The notes beneath the pieces were generated by a model that was given only the letters and a program-made list of their open reading frames with translations, had not been told where the DNA came from and did not search any database. From contig NZ_CP132336.1 in NCBI RefSeq assembly GCF_030758315.1, positions 2,075,001 through 2,139,000 of the forward strand: a DNA stretch of 64,000 bases. The letters run 5' to 3'. Both the position numbers and the translations under genes were made by a program. Shown here piece by piece: positions 39,032-47,042 of the stretch. Each line of letters begins with the position of its first letter. Within the stretch, counting starts at the first letter, position 1. This DNA is from Pararhizobium sp. IMCC3301 (GTDB taxonomy: Bacteria; Pseudomonadota; Alphaproteobacteria; Rhizobiales; GCA-2746425).

Positions 39032-40417
39032 ATGATTTCTTTCCTCATCCGCTGTGTGGTTCTGACGGTCCTGAGTGTCTCGGCAGGATCGGGTTTTGCC
39101 GAAACGCCGCGCGAAGCCAAATTGCGGCTGGAAATGGAGCAGCGCACCAAGGATCTGGCCAATCTGCAGAAAACCATGAAGGTCAGCGCGGAACGCGAGG
39201 CTGAATTGGCGGCGGATGTCACCACACTGGAGCAGACCCGCGCCACGCTCAATACCGAACTCATTCAGGCCGCGCAGCGCTCCAGAACGCTGGAGGACCG
39301 CATTTCCAATTCAGAAGTCCGGCTCGATGCCTCTCTCCAGACCGAGGAAGTCATCCGCCTGTCGCTGCTGAAACGCAGGGCTCTGCTGTCTGAAATTCTC
39401 GCCACGCTGCAACGCATGGGCCGCTCACCTCCTCCGGCACTGCTGGTCCGGCCAGAAGATGTCATGAGCGCCATCCGCAGCGCCATACTGATCGGCGCAG
39501 TTTTGCCCGATGTCCGGGAACAGGCAGAAACGCTGGCCAAAGATCTGGACGAACTGGTCGCTGTCCGCACCGAAATTGAGGAAGCCACCAACCAGTTGCG
39601 CACCGATTATCAGTCTCTGAGTGAAGAACAGACGCGGCTTGCACTGCTGATCGACAAGAAACGCGAGGAAGCCAGCGAATCAACATCGGAACTTGCCATC
39701 CAGCAACAGAAGGCGGCTGAACTGGCAAAACAGGCGGTCAGTCTTAAAGAATTGATCGGTTCGATGGAAAGTCAGATTGCAGCCGTGCAGAAAGCGCAAC
39801 AGGATTCCGTCAAAGCCGCGGAAGCGGCGCAGCGCAAGGCCGCAGACCGGGCAGCAGTACGCACCAAGCAGGCCAAGTTGCGAGCGCTCGGCGACCAGGG
39901 CCGCATCGCACCCGCAATTCCGTTCGAAGACGCCAGGGGTCTGTTGCCCCTGCCGGTTAACGGGGCTTTGCAGACAGCCTTTGGGGCACCGGACGAAACC
40001 GGCGTCAACAGCAAGGGCATCACCCTGACATCCCGCGCCGAGAGCCGGGTGATATCCCCTGCCGACGGCTGGGTCGTCTATGCCGGTCCATTCCGCACCT
40101 ATGGACAATTGATTATTCTCAATGCAGGTGATGATTATCATCTGGTTCTGGCCGGCATGGAGACAATCAACGTGGAATTAGGTCAATTTGTTCTGTCCGG
40201 CGAACCGATTGCCACAATGGGGTCACGCAGACTTGTCAGTCTGGAAATTGAAAACGTGGCAGCCACCACCGCATCTGACGCACAATCCCTAACGGATAGT
40301 AAGGTGACAGACAGGCCCGTCGCGCTATATGTTGAGTTTCGAAAAGACGGAAATTCGATCGATCCGTCACCTTGGTGGGTAGTCAAATTATCCACCGAAA
40401 ATGATTTGGATGGATAA
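39032..40417 (+). CDS. EnvC-like murein hydrolase activator (degenerate M23)
   Basis: Periplasmic protein of 461 residues. A signal peptide (cleavage near GSGFAETP) is followed by a long coiled coil (about residues 25-290) and a C-terminal LytM domain. Zinc ligands are missing: the HxxxD position reads NSKGITLTS and the HxH position reads ALYVEF. It is therefore predicted to be inactive as a peptidase and to activate an N-acetylmuramoyl-L-alanine amidase during division, as EnvC does. It is followed by ctpA in the conserved rlmH-envC-ctpA order. Confidence 0.9.
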   Translation: MISFLIRCVVLTVLSVSAGSGFAETPREAKLRLEMEQRTKDLANLQKTMKVSAEREAELAADVTTLEQTRATLNTELIQAAQRSRTLEDRISNSEVRLDASLQTEEVIRLSLLKRRALLSEILATLQRMGRSPPPALLVRPEDVMSAIRSAILIGAVLPDVREQAETLAKDLDELVAVRTEIEEATNQLRTDYQSLSEEQTRLALLIDKKREEASESTSELAIQQQKAAELAKQAVSLKELIGSMESQIAAVQKAQQDSVKAAEAAQRKAADRAAVRTKQAKLRALGDQGRIAPAIPFEDARGLLPLPVNGALQTAFGAPDETGVNSKGITLTSRAESRVISPADGWVVYAGPFRTYGQLIILNAGDDYHLVLAGMETINVELGQFVLSGEPIATMGSRRLVSLEIENVAATTASDAQSLTDSKVTDRPVALYVEFRKDGNSIDPSPWWVVKLSTENDLDG

Positions 40418-40460
40418 ACTTTTGCGGTAAACTATCCGGCAAGGAAATTTGAAGGGCATA

Positions 40461-41798
40461 ATGATGATAAACAAATCAGTTGTCACTCTGGTTGCAGGCG
40501 TCCTGATTGGCGCTGCAGGCATGGTAGGCGTAACCCAATTGCCGGTTATTGGCGCTCCTGCGGAAGCAGCGAGCCGCGACACATATCGCCAGCTCAACCT
40601 GTTTGGTGATGTGTTTGAGCGCATACGCAGCGATTATGTTGAAGAACCGGGTGACAGCGATCTGATCGAATCGGCTATCAACGGTATGCTGACCTCGCTT
40701 GATCCGCATTCAAGCTTCATGAATGCGAAGGCTTTCCAGGATATGCGGGTTCAGACTCGCGGTGAATTTGGCGGCCTTGGAATTGAAGTCACGATGGAAG
40801 ACGGCTACGTCAAAGTCGTGACGCCTATTGACGATACACCGGCTGCCAAAGCCGGGGTTCAACCCGGCGACCTGATCACCCACCTGGATGGAGAGCAGAT
40901 TCAGGGGCTGACGCTCAATGAGGCAGTTGAAAAGATGCGGGGCGCGGTCAAAGAACCGCTGACGGTCACGATACGCCGCGGCGACGGCGCGCCGTTTGAT
41001 ATCACCATCATACGCGATATCATCAAAATCCGCTCTGTCCGCTTCCGTCTGGAAGACGGGATCGGGTACATCCGGCTGACCCAGTTCACCGATCAGACCT
41101 ATGATGGTCTCAAAGATGCCATAGCGGAAATAAAGCAAACTCTGCCCGAAGATGAGCTGAAAGGCTATGTCCTGGATTTACGCAATAATCCCGGTGGTCT
41201 TCTGGATCAGGCGATTGCCGTTTCCGATGCGTTTCTGGAACGCGGTGAAATTGTCTCCACCCGTGGCCGCAACAATGAGGACAGCCAGCGCTTTTCCGCT
41301 CGCAGCGGCGATTTGATCGATGGCAAACCAATCATTGTTCTGGTCAATGGCGGTGCCGCTTCCGCTTCGGAAATTGTTGCCGGTGCACTTCAGGATCACC
41401 GCCGCGCGACCATCCTTGGAACCCGGTCCTTCGGCAAGGGTTCGGTGCAGACCATTATCCCGCTGGGCTCTGAGGGCGCAATGAGACTGACAACGGCGCG
41501 TTATTACACCCCTGCGGGCCGGTCAATTCAGGCCAAGGGTATTGTTCCGGACATTCGCATTATTCAGGAACTGCCGGAAGATATGAAAGGGCGTGAAGAG
41601 CCCCGCGGAGAAGCGTCACTGCCTGGCCACCTTACGAATGAAAACCAGGCCGATGAAGAAGAAAAATCCGGATCTTCGGCCTATGTGCCGCCTGACCCGA
41701 AAGATGACAAGCAACTCAATTTTGCCTACGATTTGCTGAAAGGTATTCAGGTCAATGCCAGCTTCCCACCGGACCCCTCGCAGGGCATTCCGAACTAA
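40461..41798 (+). CDS. ctpA: Carboxy-terminal processing protease CtpA (S41)
   Basis: Periplasmic serine protease of about 445 residues. An N-terminal signal or anchor (VTLVAGVLIGAAGMVGVTQL) is followed by a PDZ domain (about 85-165, containing AAKAGVQPGDLITHLDG) and the S41 catalytic core with NGGAASASEIVAGAL (Ser) and TRSFGKGSVQTI (Lys). The C-terminus is acidic and low complexity. The ATG pair at 40461/40464 has a GAAGGG site; a TTG at 40449 overlaps it. A strong terminator follows. Confidence 0.95.
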   Translation: MMINKSVVTLVAGVLIGAAGMVGVTQLPVIGAPAEAASRDTYRQLNLFGDVFERIRSDYVEEPGDSDLIESAINGMLTSLDPHSSFMNAKAFQDMRVQTRGEFGGLGIEVTMEDGYVKVVTPIDDTPAAKAGVQPGDLITHLDGEQIQGLTLNEAVEKMRGAVKEPLTVTIRRGDGAPFDITIIRDIIKIRSVRFRLEDGIGYIRLTQFTDQTYDGLKDAIAEIKQTLPEDELKGYVLDLRNNPGGLLDQAIAVSDAFLERGEIVSTRGRNNEDSQRFSARSGDLIDGKPIIVLVNGGAASASEIVAGALQDHRRATILGTRSFGKGSVQTIIPLGSEGAMRLTTARYYTPAGRSIQAKGIVPDIRIIQELPEDMKGREEPRGEASLPGHLTNENQADEEEKSGSSAYVPPDPKDDKQLNFAYDLLKGIQVNASFPPDPSQGIPN

Positions 41799-41844
41799 AG
41801 CGCCGATCTGACGCCGCTGGTGGATACCTGCCAGCCAAACAGAC

Positions 41845-41885
41845 CGCAAAGCCCGCCGGTTCATTCCGGCGGGCTTTGCGCTTTT
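41845..41885 (+). terminator. Strong intrinsic terminator after ctpA
   Basis: A perfect 15-bp inverted repeat, CGCAAAGCCCGCCGG with loop TTCATT and its complement, followed by CTTTT. It lies 47 bases after the ctpA stop. Confidence 0.9.
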
Positions 41886-41903
41886 AACAAGTGCTGCTAA
41901 CTG

Positions 41904-41945
41904 CCGGAGTATTCCATGATTACATTGAAACATGGAACACTCCGG
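41904..41945. repeat. Imperfect 15-bp inverted repeat upstream of the deacetylase
   Basis: CCGGAGTATTCCATG and CATGGAACACTCCGG with one mismatch and a 12-base loop. There is no T-run. The TTCCATG-N-TTACA-N-TGAA part recurs at 44576-44592 upstream of the PPOX gene, so it may be a binding site or a remnant of a small repeat rather than a terminator. Confidence 0.5.
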
Positions 41946-42060
41946 ATGAGCCGGCCCGGACATTGCGCGGGGCAGACACCCGAAAGAAACCAATTCTTCA
42001 CCATGTACCTGCTAGTTTTGCGCCTCTAAAACCGGGGTAACAGGCTGAAAGCAGTGTCAC

Positions 42061-42566
42061 TTGACTGATTTTTCCGTTCCATTGGCTGAACCACAACAGG
42101 ATTCCGCCGAAAAAAAGTCCGGGTCATCCGGTCCGGCCATGATTGGGCTTACCGTTGTCAGCGCCATTTTGCTGGCAGCAATGGGTCTTTGGGTGCTTCT
42201 GGTGAATGATCCGCTGGGCGGCCGGCCACAGGCAAGTGTGTTCATCGAAACAGATACGATTCTGATCGATGCGGGGCTTGTCGGTGTCGCAAATGTCCGT
42301 CCCAGCATGACGCCAGATCCCGATGATGTCTCCACTGTGACACTATCACCCCCGCGCGCAACAGTTCTGGCCGAAGTAACAGCACAACGGCAGGCCGGTG
42401 TCTCAGATGCCCCTGCATCTCAGCAGGAAGACGTCCCGGTAGCAGCCAATCCGTCGATCACCAATGAATTCGTGTCCTCCAGTTCTGACCTGCAGCGCCT
42501 GTCGGTCTTTCCCGTCGATAATCTGGTCAGCCGTTCCGGCGCGGGCCTCATTCCTAAACGCTTGTC
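42061..42566 (+). pseudogene. Divergent polysaccharide deacetylase, 5' fragment (split by IS110 element)
   Basis: The first 168 codons of a YibQ-type protein. A TTG start (the next in-frame ATG is 26 codons on) is followed by a cytoplasmic tail, one transmembrane helix (about residues 27-48, MIGLTVVSAILLAAMGLWV) and a Pro/Ser/Thr-rich periplasmic linker. The frame ends in the conserved pre-domain stretch VDNLVSRSGAGLIPKRL, then runs into the insertion element and stops at 42681 after 38 foreign codons. Joined to the 3' fragment it would give a 421-residue protein of normal layout. Position between ctpA and rppH is the usual one for this family in Rhizobiales. Confidence 0.88.
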
Positions 42567-42573
42567 TTATGAT

Positions 42574-42771
42574 TTTCCCGGCCATTCTGCGAAGAATGAG
42601 CCACTGCACGCCCCGTCATTTGTGGCGTGCAGTGGCGGCGGCTGGATCGTCAAACGCTTGGTCAGAAAAGGACCGTATTAGAGTGTGATCAGCCGTCGTC
42701 TTCGCCTGAGGCCTGAACGGATACAGAGCGGCGCAAAGCCCTCTACGACAAGCATAGGACACGCGAAGACA
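42574..42771 (+). ncRNA. Candidate bridge RNA in the IS110 left end
   Basis: Non-coding left end with the layout known for IS621 bridge RNA. (1) A perfect 13-bp stem at 42600-42612/42624-42636 with an 11-base loop. (2) A target loop: AAACGCTTG (42652-42660) identical to the left genomic flank 42556-42564, then stem GGTC/GACC (42660-42663/42671-42674). (3) A donor loop: ACGGATAC (42717-42724) identical to the element's right end 43710-43717, stem AGAGcGGC/GCCCTCT (42725-42744), then CATAGGA (42753-42759), able to pair with core plus left end TCTTATG with one G-T wobble. A right-target guide was not found. The RNA ends are guesses. Confidence 0.65.
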
Positions 42772-43704
42772 ATGAAAGATACCATCGGAATAGACATCTC
42801 GAAAGCCACTCTCGACGCCCATCGCCTGAGCACCGGCGAGGCGGCGCATTTTACCAATTCCCCGGCCGGTCTGCGTGCGCTACGACTCTGGATCGGCGCG
42901 CAAATGCCTCACCTGGTTGTCTATGAGGCGACCGGCGCCTATCACGCCGCCCTTGAGCATTGCTTTGCCGGGGTCTTGCCAATGGTGAAGGTGAACCCGC
43001 TACAGGCAAGACGCTTTGCCCAGGCGCGTGGCACACGGGCCAAGACCGACGCGGTAGATGCGCGCATTCTCGCCGTGATGGGGTCGGCGCTTGATCTTGT
43101 GCCAGATCGCCCGGCGGACAAAAACCAACACGCACTCAAGCAGTTGCAGATTGCCCGCATGGCTCTGGTCAAGGAACGCACCCGCCTCTTGAACCGGATG
43201 AAGACGCAGACCCTGGCCATCTTGAAACGCCAATCCAAGGCGCGCCTCGATCAGATCAAACGCCAGCTCGCCGAGGTGGAAGAGGCATCGCTGGCGCTTC
43301 TGCGCAGATCGCCCAAGCGCGTGAGGGCATTGGACATTCTTTCCTCCATTCCAGGCCTCGGGCAGGTTACAGCCGTCGCGATTCTCGTCGAATGCCCCGA
43401 GATCGGCACGCTGGGCAGAAAACAAGCCGCCAGCCTTGCAGGTCTCGCCCCGATGACACGTCAATCCGGCCAATGGCGCGGCAAAGCGTTCATCCAGGGC
43501 GGGCGAAAATTCCTGCGCGACGCGCTCTACATGCCCGCCCTCGTCGCCGCTCGCTACAACCCGGACCTCCGGCAAAAGTACCAGGCCATGATCCAGGCCG
43601 GAAAACCCGCGAAAGTCGCGCTGACAGCCCTGATGAGAAAGCTGATCGAACTGGCCAACACCCTCATCAGACAGGATCGAAACTGGACACCAAAAACAGC
43701 TTGA
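42772..43704 (+). CDS. IS110 family transposase
   Basis: A 310-residue recombinase. The N-terminal RuvC-like DEDD domain shows Asp8 (IGIDISKATLD), Glu52 (VYEATGAYH) and Asp93/Asp96 (KTDAVDARIL). A coiled linker follows (about 130-195), then the transposase-20 domain with SSIPGLGQVTAVAILVECP and the conserved Ser232 (MTRQSGQWRGK), which is the second catalytic site of this family. The ATG at 42772 was chosen because residues upstream of it to 42685 fall in the bridge-RNA region and are not family-like. The gene looks intact, so the element may be active. Confidence 0.95.
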   Translation: MKDTIGIDISKATLDAHRLSTGEAAHFTNSPAGLRALRLWIGAQMPHLVVYEATGAYHAALEHCFAGVLPMVKVNPLQARRFAQARGTRAKTDAVDARILAVMGSALDLVPDRPADKNQHALKQLQIARMALVKERTRLLNRMKTQTLAILKRQSKARLDQIKRQLAEVEEASLALLRRSPKRVRALDILSSIPGLGQVTAVAILVECPEIGTLGRKQAASLAGLAPMTRQSGQWRGKAFIQGGRKFLRDALYMPALVAARYNPDLRQKYQAMIQAGKPAKVALTALMRKLIELANTLIRQDRNWTPKTA

Positions 43705-43717
43705 TCAAGACGGATAC

Positions 43718-44479
43718 TCCAGTGACGGACAGACAGCCTTTTCCGCTTATGCTCGCCCGGCAAAATTCATTCCTGATGGACCGAAGATCGCTCTGATCAT
43801 CGGCGGAGTCGGATTATCCGAGCGCGCCACTGAGGAAGCTATCATTGCCCTGCCACCGACGACAGCACTGGCGTTTTCCAGCTACTCCGGCAAGCGTGAA
43901 AAATGGAAAAAACAGGCGCGCGAAAACGGCTTTGAATTGTTGATTGAGGCCCCCATGGAGCCGTTCAATTTTCCCGACAATGATCCTGGCCCGCACACGC
44001 TTCTGGTTGATGCAAGCGTGATCGAGAACCAGTCGAAACTGGAGTGGATTCTGTCCCGGTGGACGAATTATATCGGGGTCATTCCATCGATGGGCGCCCG
44101 TTTTACCGCAGATAAACCGGCATTGACGGCTCTGATGACCGAGCTGAACAGGCGCGGTCTGGCCTTTGTCGACCCGGCTACTTCCGTGCGCAGTGTGGCA
44201 AAAGACTCAGCGGCGGAGGTTTCGACCGATAAATTCGGCCATATGCCTTTTCTGAGAGTGGATGTAGTGCTGGACAAGGAACCAACACGGGCATCGATTG
44301 AACAACATCTGATCCAGCTGGAGGAACTCTCCAGCCGGAATGGTCTGGCTGTGGGATATGCCGAACTGCGTTCAGCGACCGTGGAAACTCTGGCCGAATG
44401 GGCGCGCCTGACCCAACAGCGCGGAATTACCCTGATTCCACTCAGCACGGCGATCAATCTGTCCATACCCGGGATCTGA
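43718..44479 (+). pseudogene. Divergent polysaccharide deacetylase, 3' fragment
   Basis: A 253-codon remainder in frame with the 5' fragment across the element. It holds the whole NodB-like barrel of the family: KIALIIGGVGLSERATEEAI, LAFSSYSGKREKWKKQAREN, EAPMEPFNFPDNDPGPHTL, MGARFTADKPAL and a C-terminal LIPLSTAINL. No ribosome site or good start lies at its head; internal starts at 43937 (TTG) or 43967 (ATG) would lose the first strands. It is therefore probably not functional, although the domain itself has no frameshift, suggesting a recent insertion. Confidence 0.85.
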
Positions 44480-44496
44480 TACCGGCAATGCTGGTT

Positions 44497-44529
44497 CGCA
44501 AGATCCTGGCTGTGTCGCAGGATCTTGCG
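44497..44529 (+). terminator. Hairpin after the deacetylase remnant
   Basis: A perfect 12-bp inverted repeat CGCAAGATCCTG / CAGGATCTTGCG with a nine-base loop, 18 bases after the stop. There is no T-run, so it could be a weak terminator or an mRNA 3'-end stabiliser. Confidence 0.5.
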
Positions 44530-44627
44530 TCAACTTCGATTGTATTGCCGAATGCACGGTGGCAGGTTAGATCGTTCCATGTTTACAGTGAACCACGACA
44601 ACATCTAAAGCCGGAACCCGCCCCGTC

Positions 44628-45206
44628 ATGACCCTGGTAACCGAGATATCTCAACTTGAAGCTCTTTATGGCAGCATCCCGGAAGCCGCATTGATCAAGG
44701 TCCGTGACCACATCACCCATCAGTATCAGCGCTTGATTGAAGCCGCTCCCTTCGTCGCCTTGGCAACTATCGGACCACAAGGGCTGGATTGCTCTCCGCG
44801 CGGCGACGCCGGTCAGGCCGTCTTCGTTCGGGATCGGAAAACGCTGTTGATCCCGGATCGCCCAGGCAATAACAGACTGGATTCTCTGCGCAACATCGTG
44901 CTGAATCCACAAATAGCGTTGCTGTTACTGATACCGGGGACCAACACCACCCTGCGCGTCAACGGAACGGCTGTTATCAGCATAGATCCTGACCTCCTCA
45001 CAGCTCACAGCGTCGGGGGCAAAGCGCCCCGCTCGGTCATTATCATCACCATTCAGGAAATCTATTTTCAATGCGCCAAGGCACTGAAACGCGCCGGCCT
45101 CTGGGACCCGGAGAGGTTCCATGCCGCCGCCAGTCTGCCTTCGCCCGGCGAGATCATGCAGGAACTCAAAGAGGATTTTAATGGCAGGGTCTATGAAACA
45201 GAATAA
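44628..45206 (+). CDS. Pyridoxamine 5'-phosphate oxidase-like FMN-binding protein
   Basis: A 192-residue split-barrel flavin protein of the PPOX superfamily, MSMEG_1061-like group: PFVALATIGPQGLDCSPRGDAG, RKTLLIPDRPGNNRLDSLRNI and LLLIPGTNTTLRVNGTAVIS. Such proteins bind FMN or F420 and reduce diverse substrates; the physiological reaction is unknown. It stands between the deacetylase and rppH, 148 bases after the former and 35 before the latter. Confidence 0.85.
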   Translation: MTLVTEISQLEALYGSIPEAALIKVRDHITHQYQRLIEAAPFVALATIGPQGLDCSPRGDAGQAVFVRDRKTLLIPDRPGNNRLDSLRNIVLNPQIALLLLIPGTNTTLRVNGTAVISIDPDLLTAHSVGGKAPRSVIIITIQEIYFQCAKALKRAGLWDPERFHAAASLPSPGEIMQELKEDFNGRVYETE

Positions 45207-45241
45207 TCAAAGCCGCCAAAACAAGCCCTGTGGCCAGCGCC

Positions 45242-45778
45242 ATGGATAACACAGACACTCAGCTGCCCTATCGCGCCAATGTCGGGATCGCCCTGTTCAA
45301 TAAATCAGGCAAGGTCTGGGTCGGTCGCCGGGCGGGAATGCCAGAGACTTTGCCCGAACAGGACGACATGAGCTTTGCCTGGCAAATGCCGCAAGGCGGC
45401 ATCGATAAGGGGGAAGATCCGCTTCCGGCCGCCCACCGCGAACTGTTTGAGGAAACCAGCGTGCGCAGCACTGAATTACTGGCCGAAGCGCCGGACTGGT
45501 TCACCTATGAACTGACGCCCCAGATCATCAAAAAGGACTGGCGGCGGAAATATCGCGGCCAGCGGCAAAAATGGTTTGCTTTCCTGTTCACCGGCGATGA
45601 GTCCGAGATTAATGTTCAGGCTCCGGGTGGCGGAGCCTTCGAGGCCGAATTTTCCGATTGGCGCTGGGTCGATCTGCAGCAGGTCCCTGACCTGATCGTA
45701 CCGTTCAAACGCAGCGTCTACGAGCAGGTTGCCGATATCTTCGGCGGCATTGCCGACAATCTGAAACTGAACCAGTAA
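45242..45778 (+). CDS. rppH: RNA pyrophosphohydrolase RppH
   Basis: Nudix hydrolase removing pyrophosphate from 5'-triphosphate RNA and starting mRNA decay; relatives also cleave dinucleoside polyphosphates. It has 178 residues. The Nudix box GGIDKGEDPLPAAHRELFEE is intact, and YRANVGIALFN, WQMPQGG and GQRQKWFAFLF are family signatures. The ATG at 45242 gives the shorter form; a GTG at 45230 adds four residues, and neither has a strong ribosome site. A terminator follows. Confidence 0.93.
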   Translation: MDNTDTQLPYRANVGIALFNKSGKVWVGRRAGMPETLPEQDDMSFAWQMPQGGIDKGEDPLPAAHRELFEETSVRSTELLAEAPDWFTYELTPQIIKKDWRRKYRGQRQKWFAFLFTGDESEINVQAPGGGAFEAEFSDWRWVDLQQVPDLIVPFKRSVYEQVADIFGGIADNLKLNQ

Positions 45779-45783
45779 CAGAA

Positions 45784-45807
45784 AGCCCGGCGCAGTCCGG
45801 GCTCTTT
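45784..45807 (+). terminator. Intrinsic terminator after rppH
   Basis: Hairpin AGCCCGG-CGCAGT-CCGGGCT followed by CTTT, starting five bases after the rppH stop. Confidence 0.8.
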
Positions 45808-45980
45808 GCAGTAAATGGTGCCGATCTACTTCACCTTCGCTGTTGCCGACCAAGAGCCGAAAAATGCCTCCAGGTTCTGCCGAGAATCTCTGCCTGCTGA
45901 TTTTCAGGAGATCTGCATAGACGCGATGGCTTGGTCAGAATTGGCCTGTATAGGGAGCCTGCCTGAATGGAAAACCGGAC

Positions 45981-46859
45981 ATGAAAGACTGCATCATCGT
46001 GGGTGGCGGCCCTGCGGGACTGACCGCTGCGCTTTATCTTGCCAGGTTCCTGCGGAGCGTTACGGTTTATGACGCTCAGGAAGGGCGGGCCCGGATGATT
46101 CCGAAAACGCACAATCTGGCGCCATTCCCAGACGGCATATCCGGGCGTGATCTTCTTGACCGGATGCGCGCTCATGCGGAACTCTATGGTGCCAGAATCG
46201 AAACCGGGACAGTCGGCGCGGTCGAAAAGCAGGATGACCTGTTCCATATCACAACCGATCACCGTGTCGAAACCGCGCGCAACGTCATCTTCGCCTCCGG
46301 TGTCGTCAATCATCGGCCGCCCCTGTCTATCAGCAACCACGATCAGGGTCTGGGCAACGGGTTGATCCGTTACTGCCCGGTCTGCGACGCCTTTGAAATC
46401 CGCGGCAAGCGCATCGCCGTCCTCGGCAGTGGTGCGCACGGCTTTGCTGAAGCGCGCTTCATCCGCGACTATTCAACAACGGTTACGCTGATTCCGAACG
46501 ACGGCTCTCTGGCGATTGCAAAGGACGGTATCGGCGTTCTGGAATCACCTATGAAATACCTGTCGCTATCGGATTCGCACGTCATCGCAACGCTTGAAAA
46601 TGGCGTGACACGGAATTTTGACACACTCTACGTCGCCTTGGGCACGACCGCGCGTTCAGACCTGGTGTCCAGGCTCGGTGCACGCCTGTGTGAGGACGGT
46701 TGCGTCGTCACCGACGCCAAGCAGCGAACCAGCATCGATGGAGTTTATGCTATCGGAGACGTTACGGACGGGCTTGATCAGATCGCCTATGCGATGGGCC
46801 AAGCCGCCGTGGCGGCAACGGCGATCCACAACGATTTGCCTCGAACTGCACTTGGATAG
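45981..46859 (+). CDS. NAD(P)/FAD-dependent oxidoreductase, thioredoxin-reductase-like
   Basis: A 292-residue two-dinucleotide-domain flavoprotein. The FAD loop is CIIVGGGPAGLTAALYLARF, the redox-active CPVC disulfide lies in RYCPVCDAFEI, the NAD(P) loop is IAVLGSGAHGFAEARFI, and the C-terminal FAD motif is SIDGVYAIGDVTDG. It is shorter than, and divergent from, housekeeping TrxB. No thioredoxin or peroxiredoxin gene is adjacent, so its electron acceptor is unknown. Confidence 0.85.
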   Translation: MKDCIIVGGGPAGLTAALYLARFLRSVTVYDAQEGRARMIPKTHNLAPFPDGISGRDLLDRMRAHAELYGARIETGTVGAVEKQDDLFHITTDHRVETARNVIFASGVVNHRPPLSISNHDQGLGNGLIRYCPVCDAFEIRGKRIAVLGSGAHGFAEARFIRDYSTTVTLIPNDGSLAIAKDGIGVLESPMKYLSLSDSHVIATLENGVTRNFDTLYVALGTTARSDLVSRLGARLCEDGCVVTDAKQRTSIDGVYAIGDVTDGLDQIAYAMGQAAVAATAIHNDLPRTALG

Positions 46860-47042
46860 CCGCCGACAGCGTCACGGAGGCGATGGCTCCAAGAGCGGTC
46901 GGATAGCCAATTTTGACCGCCCCGACCAAAGCAGAAATCGAAAGCGACCCTTCGGCCCGGGGGCGCATCATGTAATGCCAGAGGCTGAGACGCAGGCCGC
47001 GCTCTTGTTCATATCTGGATTGCTTGCTGTTGCGGTTTGCGA
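46860..47042. other. Short unassigned stretch between reductase gene and atpC
   Basis: About 183 bases between convergent genes. A minus-strand frame reads through (RPRAEGSLSISALVGAVKIG, then YPTALGAIASVTLSA) and looks like part of a membrane protein, but it has no start or stop of its own. It may be a relic. No clear terminator hairpin was seen. Confidence 0.3.

Larger units (their letters stand above)
42567..43719 (+). mobile_element. IS110-group insertion sequence inside the deacetylase gene
   Basis: About 1.15 kb, with a long non-coding left end (about 205 bases), one transposase gene, and only 15 bases after its stop. A TC dinucleotide stands at both junctions (42565-42566 and 43718-43719). 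Deleting one copy of TC plus the element joins codon TTG to TCC and restores the reading frame SSDGQTAFSAYARP. There are no terminal inverted repeats, as is normal for the IS110 group; the long 5' non-coding end points to the IS110 rather than the IS1111 subgroup. Boundaries come from the frame argument and the guide matches, not from alignment to a database copy. Confidence 0.88.

Noticed and set aside
42661-42716. Search for the right-target guide of the bridge RNA
   Set aside because: Only three-base or displaced pairings with the right flank were found, no better than chance, so none was called.
42685-42771. Upstream extension of the transposase frame
   Set aside because: Residues are not family-like and overlap the predicted donor loop of the bridge RNA; the ATG at 42772 gives the normal N-terminus.
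42565-43719. CT as the shared core dinucleotide of the IS110 element, as in IS621
   Set aside because: A CT alignment is possible at both ends but would leave the deacetylase out of frame and would shift the guide matches off the core; TC satisfies both.
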